Below, piece by piece: positions 24,970 through 32,748 of a stretch of DNA of 64,000 nt. How positions within the stretch are numbered: the stretch's first letter is position 1; each line of letters opens with the position of its first letter. This stretch comes from Acidimicrobiaceae bacterium (GTDB lineage Bacteria; Actinomycetota; Acidimicrobiia; Acidimicrobiales; Poriferisodalaceae). The notes beneath the pieces are model-generated. The model saw only the letters and a list, made by a program, of their open reading frames with translations. It did no database searches and was not told where the DNA came from. The stretch covers positions 310,001 through 374,000 of the forward strand of contig CAJJCB010000026.1 in assembly GCA_905182565.1 (NCBI GenBank). The letters are read 5' to 3'. The position numbers and the translations under genes were made by a program.

Positions 24970-27737
24970 CTCCTCAAAGCGCCCTCATAGTCCTAGATGC
25001 CCCTCCTCAAGGAGGAGTGGATCCGCATGGATGGCGGATCGAGCAGATCATAAAAGGAGTTTTGGACACCGAAGCTGACGTGAGCATTGTTGTGTGCGGC
25101 CCGGCAGATGAGCATCAACTAATTTTTGGGGTGAAGGCCACGCCAATTAGAAATGACCTAGAGAGTTGGTGGCAATCAAATTCAGTCCAATACGACTTAA
25201 TTATTTTAATGTGCGGAGGAAACGCGCACCGGTTCTCTTCTCTAGCTAAAACTTATAGACCTGGAGCCATTGTAGTTGTTGACTCTTCGACGCTATTGAC
25301 CTTTCAAAGACCCGCAATGCCTGATAGCGAGACACCAGAAAATGAAAGAGAAGGCCAAGTAACAGTAACTGAACTTCGGATCCAGCGAGATGCTGAACTC
25401 CTTAACAGGGCGAACTTTGTTTGGGTGGTAAGCCAAAAAGAAGCTACTCGAATTCAACAGATAGACACCGATGTTTTATTCCTCTACACGGCTCCGCCAG
25501 ATTTTAGAGGGATCCCCGCAGATAGAAAAATACCCACAGTTCTTGTCGCTCCGCATCGAGAATTTGGTGAACCAGATTTAGCTGCAGTCAAGCTGGTGCA
25601 GGAACAAGTAGCTCCTGCGCTTGAGCCCAGTTTCGGGCTGACACGTGTCTTAACTGAACGCACTTTTAAACCCTGGGAAAATGACGCAACCAATATTGAG
25701 GTAATCGAACGCCAAGGGCCCTTGACTGAAGAACTTCGTACATCTTCAGTACTTGTAGTAGCGCGACCTTATGGACCAACAGCTTGGGCGCAGTTTTGTG
25801 CTGGCAGGTCAGTCGGTATCCCAATGGTTGCAACACATGAATCTGCGATGATGGTGGATGACCCGCTTAGTTGGGGAATCGAATTAAGTACTGTTGATCA
25901 GTTGGCGGTAACAATTCGGCGTGTGCTCACATTGCGAAGGCCGAAGATTATGCCACCTATCCAAGAGACTGGTTTAAGCAAAGCACTTAGTGTCTTGGGT
26001 TTAAAACCTCGAGGACTTTTAAGCGAAAATTGGGACTGGATTGATAGTGCCGCTAATTCGCGACGACGCAACACAGGGGTGCAAACTTACAGACGTTCGA
26101 TTGATGATGCACTCGTAGATCCTGATCCTAATCCCGGAACAGATATAAAAAACCGACCCTTAATTTCAATCATCACACCCGTATACGACCCATCAATTCA
26201 TGTACTTAAAGAAACAATTGAGTCCGTATTAAGTCAGAAGTATGAAAATTGGCAACTTTGTTTGATCAATGACTGTTCCAATGATCCTGAAGTGGATGCT
26301 TGCTGTCGGAAATATGCATCTCAAGAACCTCGGATCGCTTATGTCGAAAGAAAACTAAACGGTGGGATAGCGGCAGCATCGAATAGTGGGCTCGATGTGG
26401 CCAAAGGTGAATTTGTTGCTCTTCTAGACCATGATGATCTATTGCGGCCCGACGCGCTGCTAGAAGTTGTGCGCGCAATTGACAAATTTCCAGAGCTCGA
26501 CATGGCTTACTCAGATGAAGATAAATTGTTTGCCGATGGAACATATGACCATAGTTACGCTAAGTCGGGATGGTCACCGGATCTTCACCTTTCCTACAAC
26601 TACGTATGTCACTTTGCTGTGTTTCGCCGAACCTTGCTACAGCAATTAAATGGCTGGAATCTCGGATTCGATGGAGCGCAAGATTACGATTTGAGTTTAC
26701 GATTCAGCGAGATAACCGATCAGATAGTTCATATTCCTAGGAACTTGTACCACTGGCGCGTTGTCAAAGGATCAACTGCAGGAGGGATCGGTGAAAAATC
26801 TGATGCTTGGAACGCAGGGAAAAGAGCATTAGAGGCAGCGTTAGTTCGTCGGTCTGTGGATGGCAGTGTTAACGAGGGAATCGACCCGGGAACCTACCAC
26901 GTTTCATATATGGCAAAAAAAACACAACGTGTCGGAATCATTATTCCAACGAGGGACCGGCATGAACTGATCTCTGTGTGCGTTGATGGAATAAACAACG
27001 CAACGTCTTGGGATAACATCGAGACCCTTGTTATCAATAACGAAAGTACTGACAAATCAACCCTTGAATGGATGGATAGCCACGCAGGACCGGTCATAGA
27101 TTTTCCGCACCAATTCTCTTATGCGCGAATGATGAACTTGGCCGCCGAACAAGTAGATGCAGACTTACTGCTTTTCCTTAACTGTGACATCACAATTATT
27201 GAACCAAACTGGATTTCTGCAATGGTTGGCCATATCCAAGAACGACGCGTTGGAGCTGTTGGGGCGCGTCTGGCTTTCCCAGATGGGCAAGTTCAACACG
27301 AAGGAATAGCGGTCGGGGTTGGTGGAGTCGCTGTAAATGTCAGCTCTCGCGGCTATTTCTCGATAGGGAATTTAGTACGGAATTGTTATGCGCTAACTGG
27401 GGCGTGTTTGATGGTCAGACCAGAAGTTTTTTGGGAAGCGGGTGGCTTTGAAGAACGTCTCAGAGTCGCTTTTAACGATGTAGATTTGACTATGAGAATT
27501 CATCAGCTTGGTTACGACTTGGTATACACGCCGCATGCTTCGCTACTGCATCAAGAGTCTGCTCTTCGAGGATCACTTCACCCCATGGAAGATGAAAATT
27601 TTTTTATTGAAAGATGGGGTCAACCTTCTACTTACGATGACCCATATTACAATCCGAGACTTTCGCGCCACGCCCAGTATTACTTCGCTGACGATGTAAA
27701 GCAGGTTTGGTTGCCTCGTGGGCACCCACTTGCATAA
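24966..27737 (+). CDS. large multidomain glycosyltransferase (GT-B-like + two GT2 domains)
   Basis: A 923-residue cytosolic protein with three parts. Residues 1 to about 350 look like a reduced GT-B fold (DAPPQGGVDPHGWRIEQI, LRTSSVLVVARPYGPTAWAQFCAGRSVGIPMVA). Residues about 395-620 are a GT2 domain: PLISIITPVYDPS, LINDCSND, ALLDHDDLLRPDAL, YSDEDK. Residues about 660-890 are a second GT2 domain: VGIIIPTRDRHEL, VINNESTD, LFLNCDITIIEP, GACLMVRPEVFWEAGGFEE, FNDVDLTMRIHQLG. Such tandem enzymes commonly build repeating-unit glycans. The start is TTG 24966, sharing bases with the upstream stop (TTGA). Specificity of each domain is unknown. Confidence 0.88.
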   Translation: MTPQSALIVLDAPPQGGVDPHGWRIEQIIKGVLDTEADVSIVVCGPADEHQLIFGVKATPIRNDLESWWQSNSVQYDLIILMCGGNAHRFSSLAKTYRPGAIVVVDSSTLLTFQRPAMPDSETPENEREGQVTVTELRIQRDAELLNRANFVWVVSQKEATRIQQIDTDVLFLYTAPPDFRGIPADRKIPTVLVAPHREFGEPDLAAVKLVQEQVAPALEPSFGLTRVLTERTFKPWENDATNIEVIERQGPLTEELRTSSVLVVARPYGPTAWAQFCAGRSVGIPMVATHESAMMVDDPLSWGIELSTVDQLAVTIRRVLTLRRPKIMPPIQETGLSKALSVLGLKPRGLLSENWDWIDSAANSRRRNTGVQTYRRSIDDALVDPDPNPGTDIKNRPLISIITPVYDPSIHVLKETIESVLSQKYENWQLCLINDCSNDPEVDACCRKYASQEPRIAYVERKLNGGIAAASNSGLDVAKGEFVALLDHDDLLRPDALLEVVRAIDKFPELDMAYSDEDKLFADGTYDHSYAKSGWSPDLHLSYNYVCHFAVFRRTLLQQLNGWNLGFDGAQDYDLSLRFSEITDQIVHIPRNLYHWRVVKGSTAGGIGEKSDAWNAGKRALEAALVRRSVDGSVNEGIDPGTYHVSYMAKKTQRVGIIIPTRDRHELISVCVDGINNATSWDNIETLVINNESTDKSTLEWMDSHAGPVIDFPHQFSYARMMNLAAEQVDADLLLFLNCDITIIEPNWISAMVGHIQERRVGAVGARLAFPDGQVQHEGIAVGVGGVAVNVSSRGYFSIGNLVRNCYALTGACLMVRPEVFWEAGGFEERLRVAFNDVDLTMRIHQLGYDLVYTPHASLLHQESALRGSLHPMEDENFFIERWGQPSTYDDPYYNPRLSRHAQYYFADDVKQVWLPRGHPLA

Positions 27738-27742
27738 ATTGT

Positions 27743-28549
27743 TTAAGTAACAGCGATGACCGACAACCCTTGACCAACTGGTGATCCCAAGTTAGGTGTA
27801 CTCCCATAAACGGTTACGGCCCCGCGACGATCAACACAAAGAAAACCATCCGGCGAGGCTATTAAGCCAACCGAATCAAACTCTCCGAAGTCTGAAGGGG
27901 AACCATACTCAGGAAGGCCACCAAACGAAAAAATAGTTCCTGCCTTACTCAAAAGGCGGTAGCCGCACTCTGTTGGATCAGATGCGAAACCAACAATCTC
28001 TACTTTCGTTGCTTGCGGGACTGCGGTAACAGCGCCAAAAAAAGGAGCGGAACCAAATGAGTAAACGCCCCCACTCTTATCAGCTATCCAATAACCGTCA
28101 CCTATAGAGGTCGGGTGAATAGATACTGCTGTTTCGGCGTTTTGACTAACCTGAGGAACGCCTTCGAGAAATGCTGCGTTTCCGAAGCTAAAGACACTGC
28201 CATCTGAATCGATTATCCAGTACCCAACTCCAGAAGGAGAAGCGGCGATGTCAACAGGAACAGCCTGCAAATTTAGATTCGAAATATCACCGAGGAGACG
28301 CGCCGTTCCATGTGCTTGAACCCGACCTCGAGAATCCAGAACCAGACAGCCTTGACCATCTTTAGTGGAACTAATGGCAACAGGTTCAGATTCCAGACGG
28401 AGATCAAAAATTTCATTGCTAGCGCCATAAGATCGCAACCGCATGTCAGATGTAAGCATCCAATATCCGAAGGAAGGCACACTCGGAGCATAGAGGCATC
28501 TAGACAAGATGAAATAAGTTAGTGCTTTCGGGGCTAGTTTGGAATACAT
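27743..28549 (-). CDS. six-repeat beta-propeller-like GYW/FSFG protein
   Basis: A 268-residue protein made almost wholly of about six 40-44-residue units with the pattern GYWxxDxxGxVxSFGxAxxxG. It is homologous to the C-terminal third of the SpoIID-like protein at 54774. The units most likely form a beta-propeller. The N-terminal 25 residues contain a short hydrophobic stretch (LTYFILSRCLYA) that could be a poor signal peptide. No enzyme motif is present. Its ATG directly abuts the ATG of the divergent cobalamin adenosyltransferase gene (CATATG), leaving no room for a standard promoter, so the true start of one of the genes may lie further inside. It converges on the glycosyltransferase ending at 27737. 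Confidence 0.65.
   Translation of the reverse strand: MYSKLAPKALTYFILSRCLYAPSVPSFGYWMLTSDMRLRSYGASNEIFDLRLESEPVAISSTKDGQGCLVLDSRGRVQAHGTARLLGDISNLNLQAVPVDIAASPSGVGYWIIDSDGSVFSFGNAAFLEGVPQVSQNAETAVSIHPTSIGDGYWIADKSGGVYSFGSAPFFGAVTAVPQATKVEIVGFASDPTECGYRLLSKAGTIFSFGGLPEYGSPSDFGEFDSVGLIASPDGFLCVDRRGAVTVYGSTPNLGSPVGQGLSVIAVT
27746..28468 (-). repeat. six degenerate ~42-codon repeats
   Basis: The coding region from Gly 28 onward is divided into about six units. The best conserved start GYWIIDSDGSVFSFGNA, GYWIADKSGGVYSFGSA and GYRLLSKAGTIFSFGG. The first, second and last are worn. Repeat length and wording match the region 56097-56834. Confidence 0.7.
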
Positions 28550-29095
28550 ATGAAGATTTACACCAAAACCGGAGATGATGGTTCTACCGGCCTTTTCTTT
28601 GGTGGTCGGGTTGCAAAGGACTCAATGCGACCGACCGCCTACGGAGCTGTAGACGAAGCTCAAGCAGCGTTGGGTCTTGCTCGGGTAGCGGCGACCAACG
28701 AAACGTTGAATAAAATTTTAGTTGGCCTTTGTAGAGACCTTTACGTTGCTATGGCAGAACTTGCAACATTAGAAGAGAACCAGTCAAAACTTGAACCCGG
28801 TAAAACTTTAGTAACTTCGCAAATGGTTGATTCGTTAGATCAGTTGATTGATGAAATTAGTCTGCGTTTCGAACCATTAAAAGATTTCGTGATCCCAGGC
28901 CAAAATGAAGCTGCAGCCAGACTGGATTGGGCACGCGTTGTGATTAGGCGAGCTGAACGAGAATCACTCCCTGTGCATTCAGAAACTTCTCATGTCGGTG
29001 CATACCTAAATCGACTATCAGATCTTGCTTGGGTGCTAGCCCGCTGGCAGGAAGATGAAACTTTAAAGAGTAAATCAGTACCCGAAAATAGCTAG
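28550..29095 (+). CDS. ATP:cob(I)alamin adenosyltransferase, PduO type
   Basis: A 181-residue helical-bundle enzyme that makes adenosylcobalamin from cob(I)alamin and ATP. The ATP-binding N terminus KIYTKTGDDGSTGLFFGGRVAKDSMRPTAYGAVDEAQAALGLAR is characteristic of the PduO/MMAB class. The C-terminal half has FVIPGQNEAAARLDWARVVIRRAERE and YLNRLSDLAWVLAR, which hold the conserved Arg and Asn residues. The likely downstream use is a B12-dependent enzyme such as methylmalonyl-CoA mutase, consistent with an acyl-CoA carboxylase in the same window, but none is encoded here. It begins directly next to the divergent propeller gene. Confidence 0.94.
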   Translation: MKIYTKTGDDGSTGLFFGGRVAKDSMRPTAYGAVDEAQAALGLARVAATNETLNKILVGLCRDLYVAMAELATLEENQSKLEPGKTLVTSQMVDSLDQLIDEISLRFEPLKDFVIPGQNEAAARLDWARVVIRRAERESLPVHSETSHVGAYLNRLSDLAWVLARWQEDETLKSKSVPENS

Positions 29096-29133
29096 TTTAC
29101 GATTCCGATAACGACAAGAATAGAAACGAAACA

Positions 29134-30585
29134 ATGCCACTAACATTTCCGATAGAAGCGATAAATGTAGTTTCAGAAATAGGAGCTACCCAGACAGTTG
29201 CCTCGGACCGTCCGGTGAGGTCAGATGACCTGGAGCTGCTCGGGGTAGAAAGACCCTACCTAGACGCCAGCGGTTTTACCGGCAAAGTGGGTGAAACGAC
29301 GTTACTGCCCAACGGAACTAATTTGGTTATAGCGGTCGGGTTAGGTGACAGCGAATTAACTGTTTCAGAGGTACGGCGAGTATCTGCCTCACTATGGAAA
29401 GCTGCTACCAAAGTTAAATCGTTAAGCTCAACAGTCGCCATGGTGGCCGCTCAAACTATGGGGGCAGAAAAAGCCTTGCAGGCAGTCATAGAGGGAATGC
29501 TTTTAGCGTCCTATCGGTTTGATGAGCATAAAGGAATGACTGAAGACCCTAGTTTCCTAGAAAACGTAGTAATAGTCGCTCCTGACGGCGTGGATGCATC
29601 AAAAGCTTTAGACAGAGGATTATCAGTTGCAAGAGCCATTGCGCTAGCCCGTGATTTAGTTAATCACCCTGGCGGAAGTATGACTGCAATCGGTATGGCA
29701 GGAGAAGCTGAGAAAGTAGCGTCCGAAACTGGTCTAGAAATCGAAATATGGAATCGTGAACGTCTAGAAGAAGAAAAATGCGGCGGAATCCTTGGTGTCA
29801 ACGCCGGATCAACAGAAGAACCGAGGTTGATCCGAATGACCTATAGACCTCTCGGCGAGTCGCGAGCCACAATTCACTTAGTCGGTAAAGGGATTACCTT
29901 CGATACTGGTGGCCTCAATCTGAAAAGTTTCGAGGGAATGGAAACAATGAAAATCGACATGGGGGGAGCGGCGGCTGTGATTGGAGCTATGAGCGCGCTT
30001 AGCTCATTAGCCCCGGACGTCACAGTTGTAGGCACGTGCTGTTGTACCGATAATCAACCAGGACCAAATGCCACAAAGCCTGGAGATGTACTCAAAATCA
30101 GAAACGGTAAAACCGTTGAGGTTCTTAACACTGACGCGGAAGGAAGACTGGTTTTAGCAGACGGCCTTTCGATAGCAGCCGAAGAGGCCCCTGATCTAAT
30201 AGTCGATTTAGCTACCTTGACGGGAGCATGCATGGTTGCACTAGGAAATGAGTACGCAGGTCTTATGGGAAATGATGCTGGTGCAGTCGCTCGGGTTGAA
30301 TCAGCTTCATCAGCAGCTAACGAAAAAATGTGGCATCTCCCATTGCCAAAAGAATATCGGAAGCAGCTTGATTCACCGATAGCAGATCTTCGAAACATCG
30401 GAACTGGCCGACTCGGCGGAGCATTAACTGCAGGGCTTTTTCTGAAAGAGTTTGCAGGGAACACGCCGTGGGTCCATTTAGATATAGCTGGCCCTGTTAC
30501 CACAGAAGAAACGACGGGTGAGAGTAGTAAAGGGGCAACCGGTTTCGGCGTTCGGACGCTGTTAGAACTAGCCGTTAGTTGGTAA
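29134..30585 (+). CDS. pepA: leucyl aminopeptidase (M17)
   Basis: A 483-residue cytosolic aminopeptidase that removes N-terminal residues from peptides with two metal ions. The metal and catalytic residues appear in VGKGITFDTGGLNLK, MKIDMGGAAAVIGA and NTDAEGRLVLADGL, the family signature. Later DLATLTGACMVALGNEYAGLMGN and GRLGGALTAGLFLKEF confirm M17. The N-terminal 150 residues form the less conserved macro-like domain. Length is normal. It lies 38 bases after the adenosyltransferase and 65 bases before the sirtuin, in the same direction. Confidence 0.96.
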   Translation: MPLTFPIEAINVVSEIGATQTVASDRPVRSDDLELLGVERPYLDASGFTGKVGETTLLPNGTNLVIAVGLGDSELTVSEVRRVSASLWKAATKVKSLSSTVAMVAAQTMGAEKALQAVIEGMLLASYRFDEHKGMTEDPSFLENVVIVAPDGVDASKALDRGLSVARAIALARDLVNHPGGSMTAIGMAGEAEKVASETGLEIEIWNRERLEEEKCGGILGVNAGSTEEPRLIRMTYRPLGESRATIHLVGKGITFDTGGLNLKSFEGMETMKIDMGGAAAVIGAMSALSSLAPDVTVVGTCCCTDNQPGPNATKPGDVLKIRNGKTVEVLNTDAEGRLVLADGLSIAAEEAPDLIVDLATLTGACMVALGNEYAGLMGNDAGAVARVESASSAANEKMWHLPLPKEYRKQLDSPIADLRNIGTGRLGGALTAGLFLKEFAGNTPWVHLDIAGPVTTEETTGESSKGATGFGVRTLLELAVSW

Positions 30586-30650
30586 ATGAAGTTACGAGGT
30601 CTAATGCATGTCTCCAAAAATCTTGAAGCATTTTTTGTGGGAGGCCGAGA

Positions 30651-31451
30651 ATGTCAACTGAACTAGAGAGAAATCCACAAGTACGATTGCTAGCTAAATG
30701 GGTCGATGAATCTAATCGCGTAGTCGTGTTAACCGGTGCTGGAATTTCAACCGATTCCGGTATCCCTGATTTCAGAGGCCCTAATGGTTTATGGACCAAA
30801 AACCCTAAAGCGGAGAAAGCATCTAATATTCAAAATTTTGTCAATGACAGAGAAGTACGAAAAGCATCATGGCGGAGCCGCTTAGACAGTAGGAGTTGGT
30901 CAGCTGAACCGAACAAAGGCCACGAAGCTTTGGTCCAACTGGAACGCAAAAACAAACTAGTTCTATTGATTACACAAAACGTAGACGGGTTGCATCATCA
31001 AGCCGGCTCAAACCCAGAAAAAGTTGTTGAAATCCACGGTACGTTACGCGAAGTTGCCTGTTTGTCATGTGACTACAGAGATGACATGAAAGTGGCCCTT
31101 GACCGAATCCGATCAGGTGAAGAAGATCTAGATTGTCCTAATTGTGGAGGAATCCTTAAGAGCGCAACGATCTCATTTGGCCAATCCCTTGTACACGAGG
31201 ACTTAGCACGAGCCGAAGCAGCCGCCCAGAACTGTGATCTTTTCATCGCAATAGGCACGACCTTAGGTGTGTACCCAATAGCAGCAGTTCTTCCTAGTGC
31301 GAAAAGAGTTGGAGCAAAAATAGTTGTGGTTAACGGGGAGCCGACTGAAATGGACCATCTCGCTGACCTAGCAATTCGTGGATCCATCAGCGAAGTCATG
31401 CCACTCGCAGTCAATGGCGAAAAGAATTTGCCAAAGTCTGCAGAAATATAG
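30651..31451 (+). CDS. cobB: NAD-dependent protein deacylase, sirtuin family
   Basis: A 266-residue Sir2 enzyme that removes acyl groups from lysines with NAD. NAD-binding motif VVLTGAGISTDSGIPDFRGPNGLW begins near residue 24. TQNVDGLHHQAG and the catalytic His in EIHGTLREV follow. Four zinc-binding Cys are intact as CLSC and CPNC. GTTLGVYPIA and VVVNGEPT complete the Rossmann side. A short insertion with KNPKAEKASNIQNF follows the NAD loop. GGGAGG stands 8 bases before the ATG. Acyl-CoA enzymes in the window would be plausible substrates, by inference only. Confidence 0.95.
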   Translation: MSTELERNPQVRLLAKWVDESNRVVVLTGAGISTDSGIPDFRGPNGLWTKNPKAEKASNIQNFVNDREVRKASWRSRLDSRSWSAEPNKGHEALVQLERKNKLVLLITQNVDGLHHQAGSNPEKVVEIHGTLREVACLSCDYRDDMKVALDRIRSGEEDLDCPNCGGILKSATISFGQSLVHEDLARAEAAAQNCDLFIAIGTTLGVYPIAAVLPSAKRVGAKIVVVNGEPTEMDHLADLAIRGSISEVMPLAVNGEKNLPKSAEI

Positions 31452-31472
31452 ATGCCGTTCTAGCTAAACGCA

Positions 31473-31505
31473 GATAATACCCGACCAATTTGGTAGGGTA
31501 TTATC
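31473..31505. promoter_or_regulatory. 33-bp near-perfect palindrome (operator or terminator)
   Basis: Arms GATAATACCC (31473-31482) and GGGTATTATC (31496-31505) are perfectly complementary. Between them, ACCAA-T-TTGGT (31484-31494) is a second palindrome on the same axis. Only the G/A pair at 31483/31495 breaks the dyad. It lies 22 bases after the sirtuin stop and 36 bases before the rhodanese-ThiF start. TATTAT at 31499-31504 could be a -10 within the right arm, in which case a bound regulator would block it. No T-run follows, which argues against a classic terminator. Confidence 0.6.
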
Positions 31506-31540
31506 TCTTGTGTCCGGTCCAAACGTAGCAGGGTGATGTT

Positions 31541-32704
31541 GTGGCTTCTTTCCGAGAACTTTTGAATAAAGCTAAATCAGTGATCAATGAGATAGACACT
31601 GCTGGAGCACAACAAAGAATATTAAATAGTTCTCCAATAGTGCTCGATATTCGAGAACCTGATGAATTCGAACAAGGGGCCCTAGATGGAGTGACTCACA
31701 TTCCTCGCGGTCACCTAGAAGCACAAGTCGAACAGCGTATCCAAGATCATGATGCAGAAATAATTGTTTATTGCGCAGGTGGAGTCCGCTCAGCGTTCGC
31801 GGCCCAAACCCTAGGAGAGCTCGGGTACACCGATGTGGCGTCAATGGATGGTGGATTTGGCAAGTGGAAAGATGAAGGACGAAATTGGGTAACCCCACAA
31901 ACGTTGAGCCCAGAGCAACGGAATAGATATCAGCGCCATTTGCTTTTACCTGAAATTGGAGATGAAGGCCAACAGACACTTCTCAACGCCCGAGTCTTAA
32001 TGTTGGGAGCGGGAGGCTTAGGGTCTCCTGCAGCGTTATATCTGGCGGCTGCAGGAGTGGGAACCATTGGCATAATCGACATGGACGTAGTCGATGAATC
32101 AAATCTACAACGCCAAATTCTGCATAACCTTGACCGGATCGGCGATCGTAAGGTCGACTCCGCAAAGAAAACTTTAACTTTGCTGAACCCTGACGTTGAT
32201 GTTGTTACGTATGACACAAGGCTGGGCGCCGACAACATCTTAGACATTCTTCAAGGTTGGGATGTCGTAGTGGATGGTGCTGACAATTTCCCAAGCCGAT
32301 ACATACTGAACGATGCTTCAGTGAAGCTAGGGATACCAGTTGTCCACGGATCCATTTACCGATTCGAAGGGCAAATTACAGTCTTCGACCCGCTCAATGG
32401 CCCTACTTACCGTGACTATATTCCTGTTCCTCCTCCTGCTGAACTAGCGCCGTCTTGCGCTGAAGCAGGCGTGCTTGGAGTGTTGCCGGGGATAGTAGGC
32501 ACTATTCAGGCATTGGAAACAATCAAAGTTATTTTGAGCCTAGGTGATTCACTTCGGGGTCGTATTCTCGCCTTTGATTCACTCGAAATGTCCTTTAGGG
32601 AATTTAAGCTTCGAGTCGATCCTGAGAATCTAATTACCTATGAAAATCGTGATCGAATCCAGATAGAAGAAATGAATGATCTCTGCTCGCCCAGCTTGAA
32701 GTAA
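31541..32704 (+). CDS. rhodanese-ThiF/MoeB fusion, sulfur-carrier adenylyltransferase
   Basis: A 387-residue protein with a rhodanese domain first (about 10-115; active-site Cys 78 in YCAGGVRS) and an E1-like adenylyltransferase second (about 122-375). The second domain has GAGGLGS (156-162), DMDVVDESNLQRQ, DGADNFPSRYILND and PSCAEAGVLGVLPGIVG (Cys 306). Such proteins activate a ThiS/MoaD/CysO-like carrier C terminus and pass sulfur to it. In the common MoeZ/MOCS3 type the order is reversed. The two CxxC pairs that bind zinc in MoeB/ThiF are missing: only three Cys exist in the whole protein (78, 306 and one near the end). The start is GTG 31541. The target pathway (molybdopterin, thiamine or cysteine) is undetermined. 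Confidence 0.88.
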   Translation: MASFRELLNKAKSVINEIDTAGAQQRILNSSPIVLDIREPDEFEQGALDGVTHIPRGHLEAQVEQRIQDHDAEIIVYCAGGVRSAFAAQTLGELGYTDVASMDGGFGKWKDEGRNWVTPQTLSPEQRNRYQRHLLLPEIGDEGQQTLLNARVLMLGAGGLGSPAALYLAAAGVGTIGIIDMDVVDESNLQRQILHNLDRIGDRKVDSAKKTLTLLNPDVDVVTYDTRLGADNILDILQGWDVVVDGADNFPSRYILNDASVKLGIPVVHGSIYRFEGQITVFDPLNGPTYRDYIPVPPPAELAPSCAEAGVLGVLPGIVGTIQALETIKVILSLGDSLRGRILAFDSLEMSFREFKLRVDPENLITYENRDRIQIEEMNDLCSPSLK

Positions 32705-32748
32705 GTAAGTGAAACCCGGATGGCCACTGGTGCTCCTACACTTTGGTC

